DNA from: Chloroflexota bacterium
GTDB taxonomy: Bacteria > Chloroflexota > Dehalococcoidia > Lucifugimonadales > UBA3495
Direction: 5' to 3'
Length of the DNA: 34,303 bases
NCBI GenBank assembly: GCA_009840175.1
Contig: VXOI01000240.1
Coordinates: 1-34,303, forward strand
Part shown: piece by piece, positions 1 to 9,345 of the stretch
Layout of the letters: each line of letters opens with the position of its first letter
Numbering within the stretch: the stretch's first letter is position 1
Program-made: the position numbers and the translations under genes
Notes under the pieces: model-generated
The model's input: only the letters and a program-made list of their open reading frames with translations
Told to the model about the DNA's origin: nothing
Database searches by the model: none

Positions 1-84
1 ACCGGCCACTCAGACGCAATTCAGGCTATCGTGAACCTTATTCAGAGTATCCCTAAAACAGAATCCCGACATGACTACGATTAA
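1..84 (+). CDS. Possible C-terminal tail of an upstream gene, cut by the window edge
   Basis: Frame 1 is open from the first base to a TAA at 82-84 and encodes about 27 residues (ending in ...PKTESRHDYD). The other two forward frames stop earlier. If real, it overlaps the start of the next gene by 14 bases, which would indicate translational coupling. It is too short to assign to a family, and an open frame of this length can occur by chance. Confidence 0.3.
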   Translation, partial: TGHSDAIQAIVNLIQSIPKTESRHDYD

Positions 85-709
85 CGACATAAGCGACCTG
101 GTAAGGGTTCTGGAAGAGCGGCCCGACTGGCGAGCCGCCATCAGGAACCTGCTGCTTGGCGAAGACCTGCTCAACGTGCCTCAGCAGCTTGCCCAGTTCA
201 TTGAAACCACCAACCAGTTCATTGAGTCCGCCAATGAAAACTTCCGGGTGGTCAATGCGAGGCTGAACCGGCTGGAGGGAAAGATGGGCAACTTTGAAGG
301 CAATGATTACGAGCATCGCATAGCCAACCACGCCATGCTCCGGGCCAGGAGGCACTTCGGGCTGAACAATCCGGTCATCGCCATGTCCAATTACCTCCCC
401 CACTCGCCTGATTTCGACCGTGTGCTGACCAGGGCTGTTCAATCCGGGGAGATAAGCGACGACGATATGTATGACCTGTACGAGGCCGACATTATAGTAT
501 CGGACGACGACAACCGCTTCGTAGTGTTCGATGTGTCCCTCACGGCTGACAGTGATGACATTGCGAGGGCGGTAAGACGGGCCGACGTAATGGCTGCAAT
601 CTCTGACGCAGAATCTATGCCAGCCGTAGCGACGGAGAATATACACGAACTCCAGCAAGACCTGGCCGACCGGATGAACGTGGCCGTGTTTATCATTCCC
701 AACCGCTAA
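71..709 (+). CDS. Hypothetical protein, possible PD-(D/E)XK nuclease-like fold
   Basis: This 212-residue protein has no clear signal peptide or membrane segment. The first 75 residues are helical and amphipathic (leucine-rich, with repeated FIE...N spacing), suggesting a coiled coil. The second half has a glutamate near a helix (YEHRIANHAM), then an Asp-rich strand-turn (ADIIVSDDDNRF) and a hydrophobic strand (VVFDVS) followed by a helix (DDIARAVRRADVM). This order resembles degenerate PD-(D/E)XK nuclease-like proteins, but the canonical lysine is not evident. The fold assignment is my inference and catalytic activity is doubtful. There is no strong ribosome-binding site, and the start may be coupled to the frame ending at 84. 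A dispersed repeat lies just downstream (about 725-751). Confidence 0.75.
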   Translation: MTTINDISDLVRVLEERPDWRAAIRNLLLGEDLLNVPQQLAQFIETTNQFIESANENFRVVNARLNRLEGKMGNFEGNDYEHRIANHAMLRARRHFGLNNPVIAMSNYLPHSPDFDRVLTRAVQSGEISDDDMYDLYEADIIVSDDDNRFVVFDVSLTADSDDIARAVRRADVMAAISDAESMPAVATENIHELQQDLADRMNVAVFIIPNR

Positions 710-724
710 CCCGCAGAATGTATC

Positions 725-751
725 TGTCATTCTGAACTTGTCTAAGAATCG
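725..751. repeat. Copy of the 'cattctga...gaatc' dispersed repeat
   Basis: A short degenerate copy of the intergenic repeat whose best copy lies at 14626-14693. It sits in the 128-base gap before secA. Nothing else was recognised in that gap apart from the secA ribosome-binding site. Confidence 0.5.
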
Positions 752-837
752 CTTTCCCTGCCCGGCCCTTTCGCCCGCCCACTGGCCCGGAATCCGCACA
801 GTCGAGGGCCGCAACATTTAAAGCAGGACAATGCCCT

Positions 838-3462
<2,625 letters not shown>

Positions 3463-3475
3463 CTGCATAACAGCG

Positions 3476-3703
3476 ATGCCACGGCGTTACACATTCAACG
3501 ATATTGTCAGTATCGTCCTTAGCCAAGGATGGGAGTTTCACCATTACACTGGAAGCCACGCCAATTACAGGAAACCCGGATACTCTACGGTTGTAGTCCC
3601 CTACATGAGGGGGGTGTTGCGTCCAGGTACGGTCGCTAACATCCGTCGTCAGATGATGCTCACAAGCGATGAGTTTGAGCGAATAGCAGACGAGGTGCTG
3701 TGA
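3476..3703 (+). CDS. hicA: HicA-type mRNA interferase toxin
   Basis: This 75-residue protein has the double-stranded-RNA-binding-like HicA fold. HicA toxins degrade mRNA independently of ribosomes. The signature GSHANYRKPG holds the catalytic histidine (His28), followed by VVVPYMRGVLRPGT and a terminal helix (NIRRQM...SDEFERIADEVL). I chose the ATG at 3476 because the protein then matches the family from its first residue (MPRRYTFNDIVSIV), although the frame is open further upstream inside secA. The stop overlaps the antitoxin start (TGATG), so the two are translationally coupled. The order is toxin first, as is usual for hicAB. Confidence 0.93.
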   Translation: MPRRYTFNDIVSIVLSQGWEFHHYTGSHANYRKPGYSTVVVPYMRGVLRPGTVANIRRQMMLTSDEFERIADEVL

Positions 3704-3987
3704 TGCCTTTGCAGAAATTCACCATCTTCTTGATGCCCCAGGAAGGCGGCTATCAAGTCATCGTACCTCACTACCCTAACTGCACCACTGAAGGAGATAC
3801 GGTGGAAGAGGCGTTGGCAAACGCCAAGGATGCCATGGAAGGTCTGCTATACGTGGAATCAAAGCACGGCGGCGACAAGGTAGAGTCCTACGTGTTTGCT
3901 CCCCACGTAGTCGTCGCTGACATAGACGTTGAAGTGCCAGAGAGCTTGCTGGAAAAGTATCCCGCCCCGGCCAAGGCATCCGAGTAA
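3703..3987 (+). CDS. hicB: HicB-family antitoxin
   Basis: This 94-residue protein has the HicB partial RNase-H-like fold: an opening strand (KFTIFLMPQEGGYQVIVPHYPNC), the TEGDTVEEALANAKDAMEG helix typical of HicB, and a terminal extension (VEVPESLLEKYPAPAKASE). HicB neutralises HicA and often represses its own operon. No ribbon-helix-helix or HTH domain is evident, so DNA binding is uncertain. The ATG at 3703 overlaps the hicA stop. The GTG three bases earlier is in frame but less likely. The gene converges on the YHS gene. Confidence 0.9.
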   Translation: MPLQKFTIFLMPQEGGYQVIVPHYPNCTTEGDTVEEALANAKDAMEGLLYVESKHGGDKVESYVFAPHVVVADIDVEVPESLLEKYPAPAKASE

Positions 3988-4037
3988 AGGCGAAGGAGGT
4001 TACGGGCAGCACCTGCCCATCACTCAGGACTCACTCA

Positions 4038-4310
4038 TCAATCCGAGAGGCTCTTGCCGCCGAAGAGTCCTCTCAGCCACCCAAAGATTCCCCCGCCGCC
4101 GGAAGGCCGCACTTCTCCATGCCCGTGGTCGCCGTGCTCCATGGGCACCACGCCCTCGCCGGAAAGCACGTGCTCCGGGTCCCGGTCGAAAGCCACCTTG
4201 CACCCTGGCCCGCAGAAGTAGTAGTCAGTCCCCTCGTACTCGCTGTGTCCGCCCGGCGGGTTGTCAGTGTCCACTTCCATCAGGCACACCGGGTCTATCG
4301 CTACGGCCAT
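4038..4310 (-). CDS. YHS-domain metal-binding protein
   Basis: This 90-residue protein opens with a YHS domain: DPVCLMEVD, then YYFCGPGCKVAFDRDPEHVL, with cysteines at the usual YHS positions. YHS domains occur alone or fused to copper P-type ATPases and are thought to bind metal. A His-rich stretch (MEHGDHGHGE) and a Gly-rich amphipathic tail (GGGGIFGWLRGLFGG) follow. AGAGG lies about 8 bases before the start. It is 30 bases downstream of the copper ATPase on the same strand, so the two are almost certainly co-transcribed. A copper-delivery or copper-sensing accessory role is an inference from this context. Confidence 0.92.
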   Translation of the reverse strand: MAVAIDPVCLMEVDTDNPPGGHSEYEGTDYYFCGPGCKVAFDRDPEHVLSGEGVVPMEHGDHGHGEVRPSGGGGIFGWLRGLFGGKSLSD

Positions 4311-4340
4311 TGCCTGTACCTCTTCTGCATAGTGTGAGAT

Positions 4341-6650
4341 CTATATTTTGGACCCGCGCAGCCGGAGGGAGTTGGTAATTACGGTGACCGAGCTGAAGGC
4401 CATCGCCAGCGCCGCCAGCACCGGATTGAGGAAACCCTGCTGCCCGAAGAAGAACTCCAGCGACCCTGGCACGCCGCCCAGGGCCTGAAACACCGGGTAT
4501 AGCGCCCCAGCCGCCACCGGGACCAGCAGGATATTGTAGAAGAACGCCCAGAACAGGTTCTGCTTGATGGTGCGGATGGTCTGGCGGCTCAGATCAAGGG
4601 CAGTAGCAACGCTGCCGACATCGCCCCTCATCAGTGTAATGTCCGCCGACTCCGCCGCGATGTCGGCGCCGCCGCCCATGGCCATCCCAACGTCCGCCTG
4701 GGCGAGTGCCGGCGAGTCATTGATCCCGTCGCCCACCATTGCCACCACGCGGCCTTCCTGCTGCAAATTGCGTACTACCTCGGCTTTGTCCTGGGGCAGC
4801 ACTTCCGCCTCCACCCGGTCAATATCAAGCTCCCTGGCGATGGTGTAAGCCGTGGAGGCGTTGTCTCCCGTCAGCATCACCACCGACAGACCCATCTCCT
4901 TCAGCCGGGCCACGTCATCCTTTGCCCCCGGTTTCAGCGTGTCGGCCACGGCAATGACCCCCATGGCCTCGCTTCCCAACGACAGGAATACCGTTGTCAT
5001 TCCCTTCTGGGCCATTGAGTCGGCCAGCGTCGTGAGACCGTCGAGAACGATTCCCTTTTCGTGCATGAGCAGCCGGTTGCCCATTCGGACGGTCTCGTCG
5101 TTCACCTGGGCTTCGATGCCCTTGCCCGGAAGGTTCTGGAATCCAGACATTGGGCGAAGCGCCAGTCCCCGGTTCTGCGCCTCGCCGACAATCGCCTCTG
5201 CCAGCGGATGCTCAGAGCCTCGTTCCACTGATGCGGCCATCGCCAGCAGCTCGTCCTCATTCACTCCCGTCGAGGCAAGCCCGGTCACGACCGGCTTCCC
5301 GGTGGTGAGAGTGCCAGTCTTGTCCAACACTACCGTGTCCACTCTATGCGAGGTTTCCAGGGCTGACGCCTGCTTGACCAGCACTCCTTGTTCCGCCCCC
5401 TTGCCGACGCTGACGATGATGGCGGTTGGCGTAGCCAGCCCCAGGGCGCACGGGCAAGCGATAATCAGCACCGCCACAAAAACGAGGATGGCGAAAGTCA
5501 GGGCCGGAGCCGGGCCTATGAACAGCCACAGCAGGAACGCAGCCGCAGCAACAGCCACCACCAGCGGAACAAACACGGCGGATACCTGGTCGGCAAGGCG
5601 CTGTATCGGCGCCCGCGACGCCTGGGCGTCCTGCACCAGGCGTATGATCTGGGCCAGTGCGGTATCATCCCCAACGCGGGTGGCCCGGTAATAGAGCACT
5701 CCCTGCTGGTTCAGAGTGGCCCCGTAGACCATATCCCCTGGAGACTTTTCCACAGGCATACTCTCGCCCGTCAGCATGGACTCATTGACAGAGGAGTACC
5801 CGTCCGTAACCTCGCCGTCCACGGGTATGTACTCGCCCGGGCGCACCAGCAGGATGTCTCCGACAACAACCTGCTCCACCGGCAGCACGACTTCCCCGTC
5901 TTCTCGCAGCACTGTGGCAGTCGCCGGGCGGAGTTCCATCAGCCGCCGGATGGCCTCAGAAGTCCGCCCTCGCGCCCGCGCCTCCAGGTACCGGCCAAAG
6001 AGGACCAAGGCGATGATAACAGCCGAAGTCTCGAAGAATATCTTGCCGTCAATGCCCGCATTGGAGAGCACCGACGGGGCAAGGGCCTCCAGCAGCACCA
6101 CCGCAACGCTGTAACCGTATGCCGTGCCCGTGCCCAGCGCAATGAGAGTGTGCATATTGGCAGCGCCGTGGCGCAGCGCCCCCAGGCCGGAGCGGTAAAA
6201 GGAGGCGCCCGCCCAGAACAGGACAGGCGTGGCCACCGCCCACAGCAGGAAGGGATAGAAGCTCAGTTCCATCCATCCCGACACCCACGGGAAACCCTTG
6301 AACCCGCCAAGAATGAGCAGGATTGCCCCGACTGCGGCTACTCCCAGCCGGTTGCTCAGTTCGCGCATCTCGCGCGTCTTGGACAGCCGTTCCAGTTCCT
6401 GCTCCCGGTCGCCCTCAGCCTCGACTCGATACCCGGCTTCCTCCACGGCACGCCGCAGGTCCTTCACGCTGGCGACGCCGGGGCTGAACTCCACCGCGGC
6501 CCTTTCGACGCCCAGGTTGACGCTGGCCTTGGTCACGCCCGGGACGCCGGTCAGTGCGCGCTCAACGTGGTATACGCAGGCGGCGCAGGTCATCCCGCCG
6601 ATGTTCAGCGAGGTTGAAACAGTATCGTTATCTTTGAGGTCAGTTGCCAT
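4341..6650 (-). CDS. copA: Copper-translocating P1B-type ATPase
   Basis: This 769-residue protein exports Cu(I) across the cytoplasmic membrane using ATP. It has one N-terminal heavy-metal-associated domain with GMTCAAC at residues 19-25. The actuator TGE is at 294-296, the transmembrane metal site CPC at 399-401, and the phosphorylated DKTGT at 443-447. The P1B-specific HP dipeptide is at 481-482 and GDGIND at 640-645. The NLFWAFFYN segment (698-706) and MAFSS in the last helix (750-754) match the Cu(I)-type sites of CopA. About eight transmembrane segments are visible. It heads a two-gene unit with the YHS protein. No CsoR or CueR regulator is nearby. Confidence 0.97.
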   Translation of the reverse strand: MATDLKDNDTVSTSLNIGGMTCAACVYHVERALTGVPGVTKASVNLGVERAAVEFSPGVASVKDLRRAVEEAGYRVEAEGDREQELERLSKTREMRELSNRLGVAAVGAILLILGGFKGFPWVSGWMELSFYPFLLWAVATPVLFWAGASFYRSGLGALRHGAANMHTLIALGTGTAYGYSVAVVLLEALAPSVLSNAGIDGKIFFETSAVIIALVLFGRYLEARARGRTSEAIRRLMELRPATATVLREDGEVVLPVEQVVVGDILLVRPGEYIPVDGEVTDGYSSVNESMLTGESMPVEKSPGDMVYGATLNQQGVLYYRATRVGDDTALAQIIRLVQDAQASRAPIQRLADQVSAVFVPLVVAVAAAAFLLWLFIGPAPALTFAILVFVAVLIIACPCALGLATPTAIIVSVGKGAEQGVLVKQASALETSHRVDTVVLDKTGTLTTGKPVVTGLASTGVNEDELLAMAASVERGSEHPLAEAIVGEAQNRGLALRPMSGFQNLPGKGIEAQVNDETVRMGNRLLMHEKGIVLDGLTTLADSMAQKGMTTVFLSLGSEAMGVIAVADTLKPGAKDDVARLKEMGLSVVMLTGDNASTAYTIARELDIDRVEAEVLPQDKAEVVRNLQQEGRVVAMVGDGINDSPALAQADVGMAMGGGADIAAESADITLMRGDVGSVATALDLSRQTIRTIKQNLFWAFFYNILLVPVAAGALYPVFQALGGVPGSLEFFFGQQGFLNPVLAALAMAFSSVTVITNSLRLRGSKI

Positions 6651-6692
6651 AGTACCGTAACGCGCAGCCAGTCACCCCCGGCTACAGAACGC

Positions 6693-6983
6693 CTATACAC
6701 CCTCGACGAAGTAGAGGTCGCCGCTGGATGCCTTCATCCGCATTTCCTTCAGCGGCGCGTACATCTCCGAGTTGTACCACTCCTTCGCCTTCTCCACGCT
6801 CTCGAACTGCAACACCACGATGCGCTTTGGCTCGTAGTCACCTTCGATCTTCTCGGGTGTCCCTCCCCGCACCACATAAGTCCCGCCAAAAGCGGCGACC
6901 GTCTCCGGCACGCGCTTGCCGTACTCGGCAAAGGTCTCCGGGTCAGTAATGGTAATGTTGCCAATCATGTATCCTGCTGCCAT
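6693..6983 (-). CDS. DUF1330 family protein
   Basis: This 96-residue ferredoxin-like dimeric alpha-beta-barrel protein matches DUF1330 across its length: MAAGYMIGNITITDPETF at the start, FGGTYVVRGG, and PKRIVVLQFESVEKAKEWYNS. The biochemical function of the family is unknown. The upstream ATG fits the family pattern. A downstream ATG at 6968 has a slightly better ribosome-binding site. It lies upstream of copA on the same strand with a 42-base gap, so co-transcription is possible, but no functional link to copper is evident. Confidence 0.92.
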   Translation of the reverse strand: MAAGYMIGNITITDPETFAEYGKRVPETVAAFGGTYVVRGGTPEKIEGDYEPKRIVVLQFESVEKAKEWYNSEMYAPLKEMRMKASSGDLYFVEGV

Positions 6984-7102
6984 GAGAGAATGGCCTCCGC
7001 GCTATGATTTTCAACAGACAGCGTAGCATCGCAGCGCACTGTAATCAAACTGAGCAGAACAAACCAAAGGCCGAAGTTCACTCCAAATCTGCTCCAACAT
7101 AA

Positions 7103-7129
7103 ACGGGAGCGGTGGCCTTCCGCTCCCGT
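7103..7129 (-). terminator. GC-rich hairpin after the acyl-CoA-dehydrogenase-like gene
   Basis: A perfect 10-bp stem (7103-7112 with 7120-7129) encloses a 7-base loop. On the minus strand it is followed by TTATGTT, a weak T tract. It lies just downstream of the minus-strand gene ending at 7156, so it probably ends that transcript. Confidence 0.55.
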
Positions 7130-7155
7130 AATATGGTAGCCCATCCCCAATCAAC

Positions 7156-8358
7156 CTACACGTATCGCGGCTCCACGTCGCGGTGCAGGCCGAAGGCGTG
7201 CTTGCCGATGAGTTCCAGCGCGTCGAAGCCGCTGATGGGGTGCATGGTTCCGGCCCGCACGTCGCGGTAGTATCGCTCCAGCGGCAGGCGCCGGGCCAGC
7301 GCCGCGCCGCCCACCATGTCCACCGCCTTGTTCACCACGTCCTGCGCCGCCTTCATGCAGAAGTACTGCATCGCTACTGCGTCCACGATAGTGGCGTCAT
7401 CGCGGTTGTTCACGTCCACCAGCTTCTCGGCCACCTGCTTTTGGTAGGCCCAGCCGGCGTTGAGGGCGATGTCCATTTCGGCGGCCAGGAACTGGTGGCC
7501 TGGGTAATAGCTCTCCGGTTGCTTGAAGGGTATTCGGGTGCGGTCTCTGGTCTGATTGATGGCGAAGTCGCGGGCCGCCTTGGCGATGCCCAGGTATACC
7601 GACCCGAAGGTGCCGCCGTGCCAGGCCCACAGGCCCCGGGCGTAGATGTCCCATTCCCAGGGCTTGTGCTTGAAAACGTGGTCCTCTTCTATGAACACAT
7701 CCTCCAGTCGCCAGCTATGACTCTGACTGGCTCGCATCCCCATGGTGTCCCAGTCGTTGAGGCAGACCAGCCCTTCGTGGTTGATGGGGAGGATGAAAAT
7801 CAGGCCGACATCGCCTTCATCCGGGTCTTCGTAGATAGCGCTGCTGGCGAAGAGGTCGCCTGCCGGACTGTTGGTGCCGAAGCCCTTGCGCCCGTTTATG
7901 CGAAAACCGTTGCCTTCCTTCACTGCTTTGACCGTGGTGTACCCCATGCCGGTGATGCCCTTGTAGCTGTCCACCTGCGGGTCGGTGATCGCGCCGAACA
8001 CAATCAGTTTCTCGTCGGCGATGCGAGTCAGGAGCTCATCAACTTCAAAGCCATCGGCCCGGAGGTCGGTCATCACGAAGGGCAGGCCGAAGTGCATATT
8101 CACGGCCAGGGCCGTGGCCCCGCACCCCTGCGCCAGCCGGTTCTGGGCGATGCAGATGTCCAGCAGATCGGCCCCGCCGCCGTTGCATTCCGCCGGAATC
8201 GGCATGGCGGTGTAGCCCGACTCCTTCATCTCAGCGTAGTTCTCGAAGGGAAACTCGCCTTTCAGGTCATATTCAGCGGCCCGTTCAGCGAAAGTGTCGG
8301 CGTGCTTGGCTGCCAGGTCGTACCACTTGCGTTGCGATGCCGTTAGCTCTTGTGTCAT
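7156..8358 (-). CDS. Acyl-CoA dehydrogenase-fold flavoprotein, atypical catalytic residue
   Basis: This 400-residue protein has the three acyl-CoA dehydrogenase domains. The helical N domain includes YAEMKESGYTAMPIPAE, the middle beta domain includes NGRKGFGTNSPAGD and DWDTMGMRASQSH, and the C-terminal helical domain includes DMVGGAALARRLPLERYYRDVRAG. The last block normally continues into the flavin/CoA loop with a catalytic Glu; here it reads TMHPISGFDALELIG, as in flavin monooxygenase relatives such as DszC. A dehydrogenase on ordinary acyl-CoA is therefore not assured. The second ATG (8358) is chosen because GGGAGG lies six bases before it and directly abuts the first ATG at 8364. The substrate is unknown. 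Confidence 0.9.
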   Translation of the reverse strand: MTQELTASQRKWYDLAAKHADTFAERAAEYDLKGEFPFENYAEMKESGYTAMPIPAECNGGGADLLDICIAQNRLAQGCGATALAVNMHFGLPFVMTDLRADGFEVDELLTRIADEKLIVFGAITDPQVDSYKGITGMGYTTVKAVKEGNGFRINGRKGFGTNSPAGDLFASSAIYEDPDEGDVGLIFILPINHEGLVCLNDWDTMGMRASQSHSWRLEDVFIEEDHVFKHKPWEWDIYARGLWAWHGGTFGSVYLGIAKAARDFAINQTRDRTRIPFKQPESYYPGHQFLAAEMDIALNAGWAYQKQVAEKLVDVNNRDDATIVDAVAMQYFCMKAAQDVVNKAVDMVGGAALARRLPLERYYRDVRAGTMHPISGFDALELIGKHAFGLHRDVEPRYV

Positions 8359-8496
8359 AAGCATCCTCCCGAACCCGCGCTTCGCGCGTAATTCGACGGC
8401 AATAGCCTCGATGCCGCATTCTAGCGCAACGAAAGGGGGGCGTCCAATGGTGGAAGGGGCCTACTGGGGAAACATTAAGGCTGGGCAGAGGTTTCC

Positions 8497-8808
8497 TTAC
8501 GGGTCCAGCCAGCGGTAGAGAGATTCTTTCAGCGTTACCACGCGGGAGCCCGGTGTTCGCTCGATGCAACCGACATCTACCAGCGTGCCGACGATTGCTC
8601 GCCCCAATGCTCCGCCCAGGTGCCACCGCCGCTCCGTCCAGTCGAGACATGAAAAGGCGACAGGCTTGCCGGACTTGGCGGTGGGAATTACAACCCCGCG
8701 CTTGACGAGGGCGTCGGCGCCGCTGTCGGTGGGGGAATAGAAAAACCGGGTGGAGTCTGGGGAGGTGGGCAACGTCTCCAGCCACCTGCGCCACAGAAAT
8801 TCATCCAT
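8497..8808 (-). CDS. C-terminal portion of an ArsR-type transcription regulator, lacking its HTH
   Basis: This 103-residue protein closely matches the tail of common ArsR-family regulators: CLDWTERRWHLGGALGRAIV followed by RTPGSRVVTLKESLYRWL. The roughly 60 residues before that block (MDEFLWRRWLETLPTSPDS...) show no winged helix-turn-helix, so the DNA-binding half is missing. It may be a decaying remnant or a domain reused alone. The first plausible ATG is at 8808; a TTG at 8835 is weaker, and neither has a good ribosome-binding site. The 130-base gap to the next gene (8365-8496) shows nothing convincing beyond a small CG-rich palindrome. Confidence 0.6.
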   Translation of the reverse strand: MDEFLWRRWLETLPTSPDSTRFFYSPTDSGADALVKRGVVIPTAKSGKPVAFSCLDWTERRWHLGGALGRAIVGTLVDVGCIERTPGSRVVTLKESLYRWLDP

Positions 8809-8961
8809 CAAGGAAACACCGGCAACTCCGGCCAAGTGGCCGTATCAGGTACGCGCCCGCCGCAGGGACGTATCGCGCCGAACCTCACGGGAGGCTTGTG
8901 CGCTGGGTTGCCTCATCGTGGAGAGAGCATGGACTTCACTGGAACTTCTCACTTGGCGTCC

Positions 8962-9231
8962 TCACCCACCCCCGATCGCCGGCAGGAAGTGCACCTCGCT
9001 ATTCTCCTGCACTCGCTCCAGCAGGCCCAGCAGGCTGGTCTCGCCGTCCACCACCACCGCCAGTCCGGGCAGCAGGTCGTCCTCTTCCACATCCATCAGC
9101 AGGTCTCGGGAGCCGGGGTACTCGCGCTCCAGGTTGTTGATTACCTGGCGCACCGTGGTCCCCGGGACCACCACCTGCTGGTTGCCTCCGCAATGGGCCT
9201 GCATTCGCGGCGGGAGCCATACTTCCGGCAT
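8962..9231 (-). CDS. MoaD/ThiS-family sulfur carrier protein
   Basis: This 89-residue protein has the ubiquitin-like fold of MoaD/ThiS. It shows a TVRQVINNLEREYPGSRDLLMD helix region, a VVVDGETSLL strand pair, and the C terminus VHFLPAIGGG. The terminal Gly-Gly is the residue pair adenylated and thiocarboxylated in sulfur carriers. The ATG at 9231 is preferred over an in-frame GTG at 9246, which lies in repeat DNA; GAGGG lies just upstream. It follows a molybdopterin enzyme subunit on the same strand, fitting a role in cofactor sulfur transfer, though a terminator separates the two. ThiS or a siderophore/cysteine-pathway carrier is also possible. Confidence 0.85.
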   Translation of the reverse strand: MPEVWLPPRMQAHCGGNQQVVVPGTTVRQVINNLEREYPGSRDLLMDVEEDDLLPGLAVVVDGETSLLGLLERVQENSEVHFLPAIGGG

Positions 9232-9288
9232 TGCCCTCACCCTCACCCTTCACCCGTTGACGGCGAAGGGATTCCTTCTTGAAGTTCG

Positions 9289-9329
9289 GAAACAAAAGTG
9301 GGGGCCTGAAATCTCCAGACCCCCAACTC
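9289..9329 (-). terminator. Rho-independent terminator after the molybdopterin subunit gene
   Basis: On the minus strand an imperfect GC-rich hairpin (arms about 9297-9308 and 9316-9328) is followed by TTTTGTTTCC. It starts about 17 bases after the stop of the gene ending at 9346. It implies that the MoaD-like gene needs read-through or its own promoter. Confidence 0.65.
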
Positions 9330-9345
9330 ATCGCGTCTGTTCCGG

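Noticed and set aside
5388-6617. Plus-strand open frame of about 409 codons opposite copA
   Set aside because: Its composition is Arg/His/Gln-rich low-quality sequence typical of antisense frames, and copA has all P1B motifs.
7000-7150. tRNA or small RNA gene in the gap after the DUF1330 gene
   Set aside because: There is only one perfect hairpin, with no cloverleaf or T-loop sequence. It is better explained as a terminator.
8836-9282. Plus-strand open frame over the MoaD-like gene
   Set aside because: It shows no domain and overlaps the better supported minus-strand carrier protein ending in Gly-Gly-Gly.
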